64,000 nucleotides of DNA from Sanguibacter hominis ATCC BAA-789 (GCF_012396185.1 NZ_JAAXOW010000001.1:930001-994000); one strand, 5' to 3'; positions 43,883 through 52,484 are shown, numbered from the stretch's first letter. The notes: a model not told the origin generated them from the sequence alone. A program made the numbers and translations.

Positions 43883-44476
43883 TTATTCCGCCCTCCCCGA
43901 CTCCGCGGAGTCGAGCAGCGGCGCGAGGACGTCGACGGTCTCGAGGCGCGCGATCCTCGGGAGGATCACCTCGAGGCTGGTGGCGTGCGCGGACGCGACC
44001 AGGTCCGTGACGACGTCGTGCGCAACGACGACCTCGTAGCCGAGCTCGCGCGCGGTGCGCGCGGTCGACTCGACGCCGATGCTCGTCGCGATCCCGGCCA
44101 GGACGACCGACCGGACCCCGCGCCTGCGCAGCTGCAGGTCGAGCTCGGTCCCCGCGAAGGCGTCCCAGCCGCGCTTCGTGACGACGATGTCGCCGGGCTC
44201 GGACGGGACACGCGGGTCGAGGTCGGCGAAGTCGGAGCCCTGCGCGACCGACGGCCCGGGGGCGTCGGTGCGGCCGCGGAGGACGTCGCCGCCGTCGGGC
44301 GAGAAGGCTGTGCGGATCCGCACGACGGGGCGGCCGGCGTCGTGCGCCGCGCGCACGAGGCGGGCGGCGCGCTCGACGATGACGCCCGGGTCGAGGGCGG
44401 TGGGCAGCGCGGTGATGCCCTTCTGGAGGTCGACGAGGACGAGGGCGGCGGTGGGGTCGAGGGTGTCGACGGGCAC
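43883..44476 (-). CDS. Isochorismatase-family hydrolase-like protein (Cys replaced by Gly)
   Basis: 197 aa. AALVLVDLQKGI supplies the Asp (16), and TKRGWDAFAGTELDL supplies Lys (101). The third residue of the triad, Cys in GxxTxxCVesTaR, is Gly134 here (GIATSIGVESTAR). True isochorismatases such as PhzD also have Gly, while amidase and nicotinamidase members need Cys. GTG 44476 has TAGGAG upstream. It is divergent from marR across an operator at 44497. Confidence 0.85.
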   Translation of the reverse strand: MPVDTLDPTAALVLVDLQKGITALPTALDPGVIVERAARLVRAAHDAGRPVVRIRTAFSPDGGDVLRGRTDAPGPSVAQGSDFADLDPRVPSEPGDIVVTKRGWDAFAGTELDLQLRRRGVRSVVLAGIATSIGVESTARTARELGYEVVVAHDVVTDLVASAHATSLEVILPRIARLETVDVLAPLLDSAESGRAE

Positions 44477-44496
44477 GGGAGCTCCTAAGGTCGGTG

Positions 44497-44519
44497 GATA
44501 GACAGCAAGACTGTCTATC
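44497..44519. promoter_or_regulatory. Operator between the isochorismatase-like gene and marR
   Basis: GATAGACAG-CAAGA-CTGTCTATC, perfect 9-bp arms. GTCAA (44534-44538) and TTGAC (44554-44558) form a second weaker pair. MarR proteins bind such sites. Confidence 0.75.
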
Positions 44520-44582
44520 TGCCCGGCGACAATGTCAAGCAAGACTGCACAGTTTGACTGTCGATTCCAGTAGCATGACGCC

Positions 44583-45014
44583 ATGAACGACGCTCAGATC
44601 GCCGCCGACCTCCGCCTCCAGGTGGGCCGCCTCGTGCGGCGCGGCCGCGCCGAGGACCCACGGCCCCAGGCCGAGACAGGAGTCCTGGGCCTCCTCGGCC
44701 GCGGCGGCCCCATGACGACGAGCCAGCTCGCCGACGCCCAGCGCGTCCGGCCGCAGTCGATGGCACGCACGGTCCGCGCCCTCGAGTCCGCAGGGCTCGT
44801 CGAGCGCACGATTGACCCCGACGACGCCCGCAAGTCCCCGCTCACGCTGACCGAGCCAGGCCGCGACGCGCTCGAGCGCGAGCGGCAGCGGCGAACCGAC
44901 TGGCTCACGGCCGCCCTCACGCAGGCGCTCGACCCGGACGAGCGCGAGACCGTCAGGAACGCGGTGCCGCTGCTCGCACGCCTCGTCGAGTGGGACGAGC
45001 ACCGCACGAGCTAG
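44583..45014 (+). CDS. MarR-family transcriptional regulator
   Basis: 143 aa winged-helix regulator. TTSQLADAQRVRPQSMARTVRALESAGLVERTIDPDDARKSPLTLTEPG is the MarR DNA-binding segment (wing DDARK). TAGCAT (44571-44576) lies 6 nt before ATG 44583, so the mRNA is leaderless. It probably represses the divergent isochorismatase-like gene and itself. Confidence 0.92.
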   Translation: MNDAQIAADLRLQVGRLVRRGRAEDPRPQAETGVLGLLGRGGPMTTSQLADAQRVRPQSMARTVRALESAGLVERTIDPDDARKSPLTLTEPGRDALERERQRRTDWLTAALTQALDPDERETVRNAVPLLARLVEWDEHRTS

Positions 45015-45041
45015 CCCTCGTCCGGGTCGGGGAAGGGCTAG
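45011..45041. terminator. Bidirectional terminator between marR and the cold-shock gene
   Basis: CTAGCCCT/AGGGCTAG, 8-bp arms that contain the TAG stop codons of both convergent genes. Confidence 0.65.
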
Positions 45042-46030
45042 ATCAGCTCGACGCGGTCGGCCTGCGGGCCGCGGTCGCTCTGACGGATCCCGAAGCTGAC
45101 GCGGTCGCCCTCGTACAGCGGCTCGGACCCGCGCACGACAGAGAAGTGGACGAACAGGTCGTCGCCGCCCGCATCCGGGGTGATGAAGCCGAAGCCGCGG
45201 TCGGCGTCGTACCGCGCGACCGTGCCCTTGCCGCCGCGCACCGGCGCACTCGAACGAGCCGGTCGGCCGCGGTCCGAGCCGAAACCGCCGCGCGAGCCGC
45301 GGTCCGAGCCGAAGCCGCCACGCGAGCCGCGGTCGCCCCGGCCGCCGCGAGCGCCGCCCACGATCTGCACGTTGCGGGCGTTGGGCCCGCGGTCGCCCTC
45401 GACGACGTCGAACGTCACGCGCGCACCCTCCGGCAGCTCGGTGAGGCCGTGGCCGAGCGCCTTCACGTGCACGAAGATGTCGTCGCCGCCCGCATCGGGG
45501 GCGATGAAGCCGAAGCCCTTGCCGTCGTCGTACCAGGAGACCGTGCCGTCAGCGCCGTCCGACCCTGCGCCCGACGCCGCACCCGCAGGCGCAGCCTCAG
45601 CAGCGAGCGGGAGCAGGTGGTCCGCCTGCGGACCCTTCTCGCCGTCGACGACGAGGAACGCGACGCGCTGCCCCTCGACGACCACGCCGCCGCCGACGAT
45701 CGCGGAGCTGTGCAGGAAGATCTCGCCGCGTCCGTCGTCCGGGTCGACGAAGCCGTAACCCTTGCTCGGCTCGTACCAGGCGACCGTGCCGAGGATGCCG
45801 AGCTGGGCGTCCTCGGACCAGTCGCCCGTGACGCGCACCTGCCGGGCCTGCGGCCCGCGGCTGCCCTCGCCCACCTCGTACTCGACGACCTGACCCTCGC
45901 GGAGCACCCGCGGGCCGTCGTCGTCGAGGATCTCGGACGCGTGCACGAACAGGTCCTCGCCACCGTCCCCGACGTCGATGAAGCCGAACCCTCGTTCAGC
46001 GTCGAACCAACGGACTGTTCCCTGCGGCAC
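45038..46030 (-). CDS. Protein with four cold-shock domains and an RGG-rich linker
   Basis: 330 aa. Four cold-shock domains lie at about 1-67, 79-140, 161-224 and 267-330. RNP1 motifs are GFGFID, GYGFVD, GFGFIA and GFGFIT; RNP2 motifs are DLFVH, EIFLH, DIFVH and DLFVH. Between domains 3 and 4 is a Gly/Arg linker with [10 protein letters not shown] twice. The linker is encoded by a tandem 30-bp DNA repeat (45271-45330). Bacterial cold-shock proteins usually have one domain of about 67 aa. Binding of single-stranded RNA or DNA is expected. The start is GTG 46030 with GAGGAG upstream. Confidence 0.93.
   Translation of the reverse strand: MPQGTVRWFDAERGFGFIDVGDGGEDLFVHASEILDDDGPRVLREGQVVEYEVGEGSRGPQARQVRVTGDWSEDAQLGILGTVAWYEPSKGYGFVDPDDGRGEIFLHSSAIVGGGVVVEGQRVAFLVVDGEKGPQADHLLPLAAEAAPAGAASGAGSDGADGTVSWYDDGKGFGFIAPDAGGDDIFVHVKALGHGLTELPEGARVTFDVVEGDRGPNARNVQIVGGARGGRGDRGSRGGFGSDRGSRGGFGSDRGRPARSSAPVRGGKGTVARYDADRGFGFITPDAGGDDLFVHFSVVRGSEPLYEGDRVSFGIRQSDRGPQADRVELI
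45271..45330. repeat. Two-copy tandem 30-bp repeat in the RGG linker
   Basis: Copies at 45271-45300 and 45301-45330 differ at two positions. Each encodes ten residues ([10 protein letters not shown]), so the linker can expand or shrink by slippage without frameshift. Confidence 0.85.
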
Positions 46031-46100
46031 GTGTACTCCTCGTCAAAGCGATAGGTCTTCCCCCCAGTGTCCCTGACCGACAGGCATCCGCGACACCCGC

Positions 46101-46171
46101 CGAGGTCGTGACGTCTGCCTCGAGGTCGACACCCAGACCGCACGACCTCAAGCTCGAGGTCGCGACCTCGA
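46101..46171. promoter_or_regulatory. Cluster of five CGAGGTCG half-sites with an 18-bp palindrome
   Basis: CGAGGTCG occurs at 46101, 46121 and 46155; its complement at 46163, and nearly at 46143. The last pair forms the perfect palindrome TCGAGGTCGCGACCTCGA (46154-46171). The cluster lies 70-140 bp upstream of the cold-shock gene and just after the LLM gene. It may be an operator array. Confidence 0.55.
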
Positions 46172-46188
46172 CGAACGGGGGCCCGGCG

Positions 46189-47121
46189 TCACAGCACGCG
46201 TGCGAGGTCCGCGAGCGCAGCGACCGGGTCAGGCCCAGCAGGGATGAACACGCTCGACGAGACGCCCGCCTCACCGAGCGCAGCGATGCGGCCGCGCACC
46301 TGGTCGGGCGTGCCAGCGAGCGCGAGCTCGGCCACCCACTCGTCCGGCAGCGCGGCGGCGAAGTCGGCGCGCGTGGCGCTCGCCGCGCGCACAGCGACGA
46401 GCTCGTCACGGAACGGCAGGTCAGCCAGGTGCGTCGCCCAGTCGGGCTCGCCGATCCACTCGAGCGCGGGGCGGGCGAGCCCGATCGCGTCCGCGGCGTC
46501 GTCCGCGACCGCGCCAACGTTGTAGGTGACGACGCGGTGCGGGCCGGCCGGGTCGATGAGGTCGAGGCTCGCGCGCACGTACTCCGGTGTCGCCGGCTCG
46601 GCGAGGATCGTGCCGTCGGCGATCCGCCCCGAGAGGGCCAGCGAGCGCGGGCCGCGCACCCCGAGCATGAGACGCGGAGCGGCGTCGGGCACGACGGCGG
46701 GGTCCAGGCGCGTGCCTGCGCCCTCCTCTCCCGCGACGAGCGCGCGCACGGCGTGCACGCGCTCCTCGAGGAGCGTGAGCGGTCGCGCCGGCCACGTGCC
46801 GACCTCGCGCATCCAGCCCGGCAGGCCGTGGCCCATGCCGACGTCCACCCGGCCGGGGAACAGCGCGGCGAGCGTCGCGACCTCCATCGCCGCGAACGCG
46901 GGGTTGCGGACGGCGGCGGGCAGGATGCCGAGGCCGACGCGGATGTGCTCGGTCCACGCGAGGACTGTCGCCGCCTGCGCGACGCCGCCACGGAAGCCCA
47001 GGTCCTCGACGACCCACACCTCGTCGAAGCCGAGCTGCTCGGCGGTCGTGACGAACTCGCGGACCCGGTCGGCGCGCAGGTCGCGGGGAAGCATGACGGC
47101 GATGTCAGGGCGGCGGCTCAT
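46189..47121 (-). CDS. LLM-class flavin-dependent oxidoreductase
   Basis: 310 aa of the luciferase-like monooxygenase/F420-reductase fold. Motifs: FVTTAEQLGFDEVWVVEDLGFRGG, VGLGILPAAVRNP, FPGRVDVGMGHGLPGWM and ALFPG. The cofactor (FMN or F420) and substrate cannot be told. TAGTCT at 47128-47133 lies 6 nt before ATG 47121: leaderless. Confidence 0.88.
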   Translation of the reverse strand: MSRRPDIAVMLPRDLRADRVREFVTTAEQLGFDEVWVVEDLGFRGGVAQAATVLAWTEHIRVGLGILPAAVRNPAFAAMEVATLAALFPGRVDVGMGHGLPGWMREVGTWPARPLTLLEERVHAVRALVAGEEGAGTRLDPAVVPDAAPRLMLGVRGPRSLALSGRIADGTILAEPATPEYVRASLDLIDPAGPHRVVTYNVGAVADDAADAIGLARPALEWIGEPDWATHLADLPFRDELVAVRAASATRADFAAALPDEWVAELALAGTPDQVRGRIAALGEAGVSSSVFIPAGPDPVAALADLARVL

Positions 47122-47130
47122 GCCGCGAGA

Positions 47131-47604
47131 CTATCCCCTGGTCAGGACCCTGACCGGGCCCTCCTCCGCGGTGGGTCGCTCGAAGCCGTCGAGGTACCGC
47201 TCGGCGAGGTCAGGCGGGACGAGGACGTCGTCAGGGCCCGCGCCGCGGCGTCGGGCGAGACGCCCGAGGACGACGTCGCGCGGCACGTCGAGGAACCAGA
47301 CGACGGGCACGACGGCGGTCGGCGCGAGCACCGTGCGGTAGCGGTCCCGCGAGGCGCGAGACCAGAAGGACGTGTCGACGACGACGTCGCGCCCCTGGGC
47401 CACGAGCAAGAGCAGGCGCTCCGTCAGCTCGGCGTGCACGGCGTCGGAAACGTGCTGCGGGACGGGGTGCTCGCGGTGCCCCGCGTCCCACGCGGCCTCG
47501 TCGAAGGACAAGCGCTCGTAACCGTCGCGCTCGAGCTCGCGCGCGAGCGTCGACTTCCCGGCGCCCGCGACGCCGCACACGAGGACGACCTGGTCACGAC
47601 TCAT
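47131..47604 (-). CDS. Small P-loop kinase-like ATPase
   Basis: 157 aa. Walker A GVAGAGKST (11-19), then VVVDTSFWSRASRDRYR and LDVPRDVVLGRLARRRGAGPDD, the lid of AAA_33/zeta-like kinases. Substrate unknown. TAGAGT at 47611-47616 lies 6 nt before ATG 47604. The gap to the LLM gene is only 9 bp, yet that gene has its own leaderless promoter inside this coding end. Confidence 0.85.
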   Translation of the reverse strand: MSRDQVVLVCGVAGAGKSTLARELERDGYERLSFDEAAWDAGHREHPVPQHVSDAVHAELTERLLLLVAQGRDVVVDTSFWSRASRDRYRTVLAPTAVVPVVWFLDVPRDVVLGRLARRRGAGPDDVLVPPDLAERYLDGFERPTAEEGPVRVLTRG

Positions 47605-47637
47605 CCGACCACTCTAGGGCGCACACGCAGGCGAGGG

Positions 47638-47683
47638 ACGTGCTCGGGCCCCGGGCACAGGAGAACCCGGGGCCGGAGCACGT
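47638..47683 (-). terminator. Terminator after the small secreted protein gene
   Basis: An 18-bp stem with one G-G mismatch (core GGCCCCGGG) and a 10-nt loop, 12 nt past the stop of the secreted-protein gene. Confidence 0.8.
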
Positions 47684-47695
47684 CGACGGGATGGC

Positions 47696-47989
47696 TCAGG
47701 CGCAGTAGCCCGAGGCGGACTGGTAGCTGCCCGACACGGTCCAGGTACCGACCTGCTGGGTGCCCTTGACGTAGGTGATGACGCCGGAGGGCAGGTACTG
47801 GGTGACCGTGCGGCCCGGCACCGAGATGGTGACGTTGGCACCTGCCCCCTTGACCTTCGCGGCCACGACCTTCCCTGCGCCGCAGATCTGGTAGCCGCCG
47901 GTCGACGCGGCCGAGGCGGGGGCTGCGACGGCGGTGGCCGACGCGACGAGCAGGAGGCTGGTCGCCGCTGCGAGGAGAGTGCGCTTCAC
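47696..47989 (-). CDS. Small secreted protein, unknown function
   Basis: 97 aa. The signal peptide (about 1-30, ending APASAAS) gives a 65-residue mature protein with two Cys (in YQICGAG and at the very end GYCA) likely to form a disulfide. The rest is beta-rich (KVVAAKVKGAGANVTISVPGRTVTQYLPSGVITYVKG). GTG 47989 has AAGGAG upstream. The family is not recognised. Confidence 0.75.
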   Translation of the reverse strand: MKRTLLAAATSLLLVASATAVAAPASAASTGGYQICGAGKVVAAKVKGAGANVTISVPGRTVTQYLPSGVITYVKGTQQVGTWTVSGSYQSASGYCA

Positions 47990-48136
47990 GTTGAACTCCT
48001 TGGCTGGATGGAGCACCGTCGCGGCCGCGACGGTGCGGTCGTGAGCTCACCGCCCCGGCCGGGTCTCGAGTCCGTTCGTCACCGCACCGGAGCGCGTGCG
48101 CCTGCCGAGCAACCCTGCCCGGCCATATCCGCACAG

Positions 48137-48161
48137 TCTGCACATTACAGAAATTTGCAGA
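48137..48161. promoter_or_regulatory. AT-rich inverted repeat in the divergent region
   Basis: TCTGCA (48137-48142) and TGCAGA (48156-48161) with a 13-bp AT-rich spacer, between the secreted-protein gene and the 49-aa ORF. Promoter or operator candidate; nothing else is recognised in 47990-48270. Confidence 0.35.
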
Positions 48162-48270
48162 ACGAACAACCCGACGCCCGCGCGCATCCACGGGTGGTTG
48201 CCACTACGCGTCCAGCACACTCGCGAGCGACGATCGTGACCAGCGACCTCAGCGCGATCGGAGGCACGAC

Positions 48271-48420
48271 ATGTCCGAGACACCGGTGGGCCGGGCGCCC
48301 GTCGAGCCTGGCGAGCCCGTCGAGCCCGTGACAGCCGCGACCGCGTCCTTCGTCTTCATCCAGACGGGTGGCACGACGACGAGCACGCCTGGAGACCTCG
48401 CCGACGACGGCAACGACTGA
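48271..48420 (+). CDS. Small 49-aa protein upstream of a DUF6338 gene
   Basis: ATG 48271 has GGAGG 6 nt upstream and the frame runs to TGA at 48418-48420. It encodes an acidic peptide with GEPVEPV, a short hydrophobic TASFVFIQTGG, and the tail STPGDLADDGND. No signal peptide or known motif. The DUF6338 gene begins 13 nt later, so it is likely co-translated. It could be a small regulatory or precursor peptide. Confidence 0.6.
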   Translation: MSETPVGRAPVEPGEPVEPVTAATASFVFIQTGGTTTSTPGDLADDGND

Positions 48421-48432
48421 CGGCGCGAGCGC

Positions 48433-49074
48433 GTGATCCCCGACAGCCTGTCCGCGATCTACGCCTTTCTCCTGCTGCTCGCCCCCGGGATCGTGTGGCA
48501 CCTGCAGCGCGCACGCCATCGCCCCAGCTCCAAGGAGAGCGCCCTCGTCGAGCTGTCCCGAGTCGTCCTGTCCTCGCTCCTCGCGACCGGAGCAGCCGCC
48601 CTCATGCTCCTGCCCGCGGCCTGGCTCCCGCTCTACCGGTCAGCCGAGCGCGGCGGCGACAACCACTTCAACTCGCCCATGGCGGCCGTCCCCTACGTCG
48701 GCGCCGCACTCGGGACGTCCGCCCTCGCGTGCGCGCTCGCCTACCTCGTCGCGGCCCTCCGCTGGCCGGGCAGCGCCCCGATGAACGGCGGGCGCGTGTG
48801 GGACCAGGTGTTCATCGACCTGCACCCGAAGGGCGCGGGCGCACCCTTCGTCATCGTCGAGCTGCTCGACGGCACCGTCTGGAAGGGCCAGCTTGTCGGC
48901 TTCGACTCGACACCCGAGAGCGGGCCGAGGGACCTAGCGATCGGCCCACCGCTGCGCCGGCGCAGGCCTGGGGCGACCGCCTTCGAGTCCAAGGACGACG
49001 TCTGGCGCACGGTCGTGCTGCCCGACGCGCAGATCCGCTCGATCCAGGTCTCCTACCCCAGCCGGGGCACGTGA
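48433..49074 (+). CDS. DUF6338-like membrane protein
   Basis: 213 aa. Hydrophobic segments at about 7-22 (AIYAFLLLLAPGIVWHL), 43-68 and 86-110 anchor a soluble C-terminal part (VFIDLHPKGAGAPFVIVELLDGTVWKGQLVGFDSTPESGPRDLAI). Start PDSLSAIYAFLLLLAPG and the GTVWKGQLVGF segment fit DUF6338 proteins, of unknown function. GTG 48433 is supported by the short spacing to the 49-aa ORF. It converges on the ABC exporter 4 bp away. Confidence 0.75.
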   Translation: MIPDSLSAIYAFLLLLAPGIVWHLQRARHRPSSKESALVELSRVVLSSLLATGAAALMLLPAAWLPLYRSAERGGDNHFNSPMAAVPYVGAALGTSALACALAYLVAALRWPGSAPMNGGRVWDQVFIDLHPKGAGAPFVIVELLDGTVWKGQLVGFDSTPESGPRDLAIGPPLRRRRPGATAFESKDDVWRTVVLPDAQIRSIQVSYPSRGT

Positions 49075-49078
49075 CCGG

Positions 49079-50932
49079 TCAGGCGCGGAAGCCGAGGTCC
49101 CGCAGGCGCTTGCGGTCCTTGCGCGACGCCGACGCCTGCAGGCTCAGCAGCTCTGCATAGATGCCGCCGCTCGTCGCGAGCTCGTCCGGGCTGCCGATCT
49201 CGTCGACGCGGCCGTCACGCAGGGTCACGATCGTGTCGACCGACGAGATCGTGGACAGACGATGAGCGATGATCAGCGTCGTCCGGTTCTCCATGAGCTC
49301 GTCGAGCCCCGCCTGCACGGCCCGCTCGGACTTGGTGTCGAGCGCGGACGTCGCCTCGTCGAGGACGAGGATCGGTGCGTCCTTGAGCATCGCGCGCGCC
49401 ACCGCGATGCGCTGCTTCTGACCGCCGGAGAGCTTGAGCCCGCGCTCACCGATCGTCGAGTCGTAGCCGTCGGCGAAGGCCGAGACGAACGCGTGCGCGT
49501 TCGCACGCGTCGCGGCGTCGACGATCTCCGCGTCCGTCGCGCCCTCGCGCCCGTACGCGATGTTCTCCCGGACCGTCCCCGAGAACAGGGCGGCGTCCTG
49601 GAACACGACGGCGACCCGGCGCCGCAGCTCGGTGAGCGGCTGATCGGCGACGTCGCCCCCCGCGACGCGGATCGTCCCCGCGGTCGGGCGGTAGAAGCCG
49701 AGCAGGAGGCTCACGAGCGTCGTCTTGCCGCCGCCGCTCTCGCTCACGAGCGCGACACGCTCGCCGCGCCGCATCGTGAAGGACACGTCCGAGAGGACCT
49801 CGTTGCCGTCCTCGTACGCGAACGACACGTCTGCGATCTCGACGACCGGACCGTCGCCGGTCACCTCGGCCGCGGAGACCGGGACGACGACGGCACTCAC
49901 GGCGTCGTCGCGTCCCTCGTCGAGGGCGTCCGCCGTCAGCAGGAGCGGTTCGTCACGGTCGGCCGGCTCCGCCATGACCTCGAAGTAGTCCTTGCTGCCC
50001 GCGATCGCGCGCTGCGTCGTGTCGACGAGGTAGCTCATCATCGTCACCGGCGCCTTCGCCATCGCGACGAGCTGGATGAGCAGCACCATGTCGCCGACCG
50101 TGAAGCGGCCCTGCGCCGTGCCGACGAACAGGATGACGTAGATCCCGAAGAACACGACGTTGAGGAACGCCCGGCGGACCCCGTCCATCGTGTGCCAGTG
50201 CCTGGACTGCTCACGCGTCGTCACGACCGTCCGTGCGAAGCGTCCGTCGAACAGCCGCAGCTCGCGACGCTCCGCGACGAAGCTCTTGACGACGCCGATC
50301 TGCCCCACGACCTCTGCGAAGCGCCCGCCCGCGAGGTCGACCTGCTCGTTCTTCTCCGCCTCGAGCTTCTGCCACTTCTTGCTCGTGAGCGCAGTGAGCC
50401 CCACGTACACGGGGAAGACGATCGCGATCAGGAGCGCGAGCGGCCACGAGTAGCCTGCGCTGATCACGAGCACGGCCGCTACCGTGAGCAGCATCGGGAA
50501 GAAGTTGTTGGCGAAGTTGTTGAGAAAGCCCGTGACCTCGGTGATCGACCGGGTCAGGCGGCTGATGATCGCGCCGGTCACCTGGTTGTCGAAGTACCGC
50601 TGCGGCAGGCCGAGGAGCTTCGCGTAGTAGCGCGTCGAGAGCATGCGGCGCATGCGCGCCGCCATGACGTCCCCGAGGTAGCCGCCGACGTTCTGCACGG
50701 TCGAGCTGAGCAGGTCTGCGACGAGGAGGGCGACGGCGAGCCACACGACCGTGCGGACGACGCCGTCGGCCGGTCCTCCGGTCGCGACGCCCACGACCGT
50801 GTCGGTCGCTTCCTTGAGGATGAACGGGACCACGAGCGCTGTCGCGGTCGTCAGCAGCGAGCAGACGACGATGCCGGTGTAGTAAGGCCACAGGACGCGG
50901 GTGGCGGCCAGGATCCGGGCGATGCTGCGCAC
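49079..50932 (-). CDS. ABC exporter, permease-ATPase fusion (MsbA/multidrug type)
   Basis: 617 aa half-transporter. Residues 10-300 form six membrane helices. The ATPase has Walker A SESGGGKTT (usual form GxSGxGKST, first Gly is Ser), signature LSGGQKQRIAVARAML, Walker B ILVLDEATSALD and the H-loop IIAHRLST. GTG 50932 has GAGGAGG 5 nt upstream. It is a homodimer or pairs with an unknown partner. Confidence 0.92.
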   Translation of the reverse strand: MRSIARILAATRVLWPYYTGIVVCSLLTTATALVVPFILKEATDTVVGVATGGPADGVVRTVVWLAVALLVADLLSSTVQNVGGYLGDVMAARMRRMLSTRYYAKLLGLPQRYFDNQVTGAIISRLTRSITEVTGFLNNFANNFFPMLLTVAAVLVISAGYSWPLALLIAIVFPVYVGLTALTSKKWQKLEAEKNEQVDLAGGRFAEVVGQIGVVKSFVAERRELRLFDGRFARTVVTTREQSRHWHTMDGVRRAFLNVVFFGIYVILFVGTAQGRFTVGDMVLLIQLVAMAKAPVTMMSYLVDTTQRAIAGSKDYFEVMAEPADRDEPLLLTADALDEGRDDAVSAVVVPVSAAEVTGDGPVVEIADVSFAYEDGNEVLSDVSFTMRRGERVALVSESGGGKTTLVSLLLGFYRPTAGTIRVAGGDVADQPLTELRRRVAVVFQDAALFSGTVRENIAYGREGATDAEIVDAATRANAHAFVSAFADGYDSTIGERGLKLSGGQKQRIAVARAMLKDAPILVLDEATSALDTKSERAVQAGLDELMENRTTLIIAHRLSTISSVDTIVTLRDGRVDEIGSPDELATSGGIYAELLSLQASASRKDRKRLRDLGFRA

Positions 50933-51052
50933 GCAGCCTCCTCGTGCTTGGGCGGGTCCACCTATCATCCTCCACGGCGCTCGCGCCGCGGCCCGCGACC
51001 CGTCATGATCGTCCCTGGCCAGGTTGGCCGCACATCCACGTCAGGAGAACAC

Positions 51053-51616
51053 ATGGCCTCGCTCTACGGCATCGACAAGTTCATGGTGCTGCAGCGCATC
51101 ACGATGATGGTGAACCGCTACGCGGTGCACGCGGTCCTCCCGGACGGCACGCAGGGCGAGCTGCTCGCCGTCGCGCAGCAGAAGCGCATGGCGTTCAAGG
51201 AGCAGGTCACGTTCTTCACGGACGACTCGCGCACGACGCCGGTCTTCTCGTTCAAGGCGCGGCAGGTCATGGACCTCGCGGCGACCTACGACGTCATGGA
51301 CGCCGCGGGCACGCCGATCGGCATGTTCCGCAAGGACTTCGGCAAGTCGCTGCTGCGCTCGACGTGGCACCTCGAGGCGGCGGGCGTCTCGGCGATCGGT
51401 CAGGAGCGCAACCAGACCGTCGCGCTCCTGCGCCGGTTCGTCGACCTGCCGTTCGCGTTCCACTTCGACTTCGCCGACAGCATGGGCCCCGTCCTGTCCG
51501 TCGAGCGCCAGTTCTCGCTGCGCGACCGCTACACCGCGACCGTCCCCGGCGCGCGTCTCGACGGCCGGGTCGCGGCTGCGATGACGGTCGCGCTCGACGC
51601 GCTCCAGCAGCGCTGA
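51053..51616 (+). CDS. LURP-one-related (LOR/tubby-like) protein
   Basis: 187 aa. KFMVLQRITMMVNRYAVHAVLPDGTQGELLAVAQQKRMAFKEQVTFFTDDSRTTPVFSFKARQVMDL is a typical LOR domain, a 12-stranded barrel related to tubby and phospholipid scramblases. No membrane helix. ATG 51053 has AGGAG. Function in bacteria unknown; lipid or membrane binding is inferred. Confidence 0.85.
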   Translation: MASLYGIDKFMVLQRITMMVNRYAVHAVLPDGTQGELLAVAQQKRMAFKEQVTFFTDDSRTTPVFSFKARQVMDLAATYDVMDAAGTPIGMFRKDFGKSLLRSTWHLEAAGVSAIGQERNQTVALLRRFVDLPFAFHFDFADSMGPVLSVERQFSLRDRYTATVPGARLDGRVAAAMTVALDALQQR

Positions 51617-51631
51617 GCGCAGCCGCCGCGG

Positions 51632-52375
51632 TCACGGGAGCGGGAGGGCGTCCGCGACCGCGGCGGCGAAGGCCGCCGGCGCCTCGAGCATGAGGACGTG
51701 CGTCGTCTCCGGGACGACCGTCACGCCGATGCCCGCACCGGCGAGCGCCTCGTCGCCTGCGAGCCAGCCGGAGAGCCCGCCCTCGATCACGTGGACCGGC
51801 ATCGGCAGGCCGTAGAGGACGTCGTCGAGCACAGGCATGTCGCCGAGCGCCCGCTCGGCGCGGTACTGCGCGACCGGGTCGGCGAGCCGCATCGTGGCGG
51901 CCCACTGCGGGCCCGCAGCCTCGAGGCGCCGCGTGAAGCCGGTGCGGACGAACTCGTCCTCGGTAAGCCCGTCCACGCCGGGCCGAGGGGTGGGCCGCAG
52001 GGACGGCTCGACGAGCACGAGCCGCGCGACGAGGTCGGGCCGACGGTCGGCGAGGATGACGGCGATCCCGCCGCTCATGCTGTGCGCGACGAGGTCGACG
52101 GCGGCGAGCCCCAGGGCGTCGAGCGCGCGGGCGACCGCGTCTGCCTGCTCGGCGAGGCTGTAGCCGAACGCGAGGGGCCGGTCGCTCGTGCCGAAGCCGA
52201 GCAGGTCCACGAGGAACGCGTGCCGTCCGGCGAGCGCCGGGCTCGCGACTGTCGCAGCGTAGTAGGGCGCGGACGCCGCTCCGAGACCGTGCAGGAGCAC
52301 GAACGGGGTCCCGTCGCCGGGGATCTCGACGTAGCCCGTGCGGGCGCCGTCCGGGCCGACCTCGACGTGCTGCAT
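51632..52375 (-). CDS. Alpha/beta hydrolase
   Basis: 247 aa. The oxyanion motif LLHGLG, nucleophile elbow VAHSMSGG (Ser in HSMSG, with Ala for the first Gly of GxSxG) and the late His in TTHVLMLEAP make a full triad with an Asp in strand 7. No signal peptide. ATG 52375 has GAGGAGG upstream. Substrate unknown. Confidence 0.88.
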   Translation of the reverse strand: MQHVEVGPDGARTGYVEIPGDGTPFVLLHGLGAASAPYYAATVASPALAGRHAFLVDLLGFGTSDRPLAFGYSLAEQADAVARALDALGLAAVDLVAHSMSGGIAVILADRRPDLVARLVLVEPSLRPTPRPGVDGLTEDEFVRTGFTRRLEAAGPQWAATMRLADPVAQYRAERALGDMPVLDDVLYGLPMPVHVIEGGLSGWLAGDEALAGAGIGVTVVPETTHVLMLEAPAAFAAAVADALPLP

Positions 52376-52484
52376 GCTCGTTCCTCCTCGTGGGGCCAAC
52401 GTGGCGCTCGCAGGCTAGCGGGGGCCCCTGACACGCGAGGCCTGCCTGCTACGCGGGCTGGACCTGAGCGGGGCGAGCGCCCTG

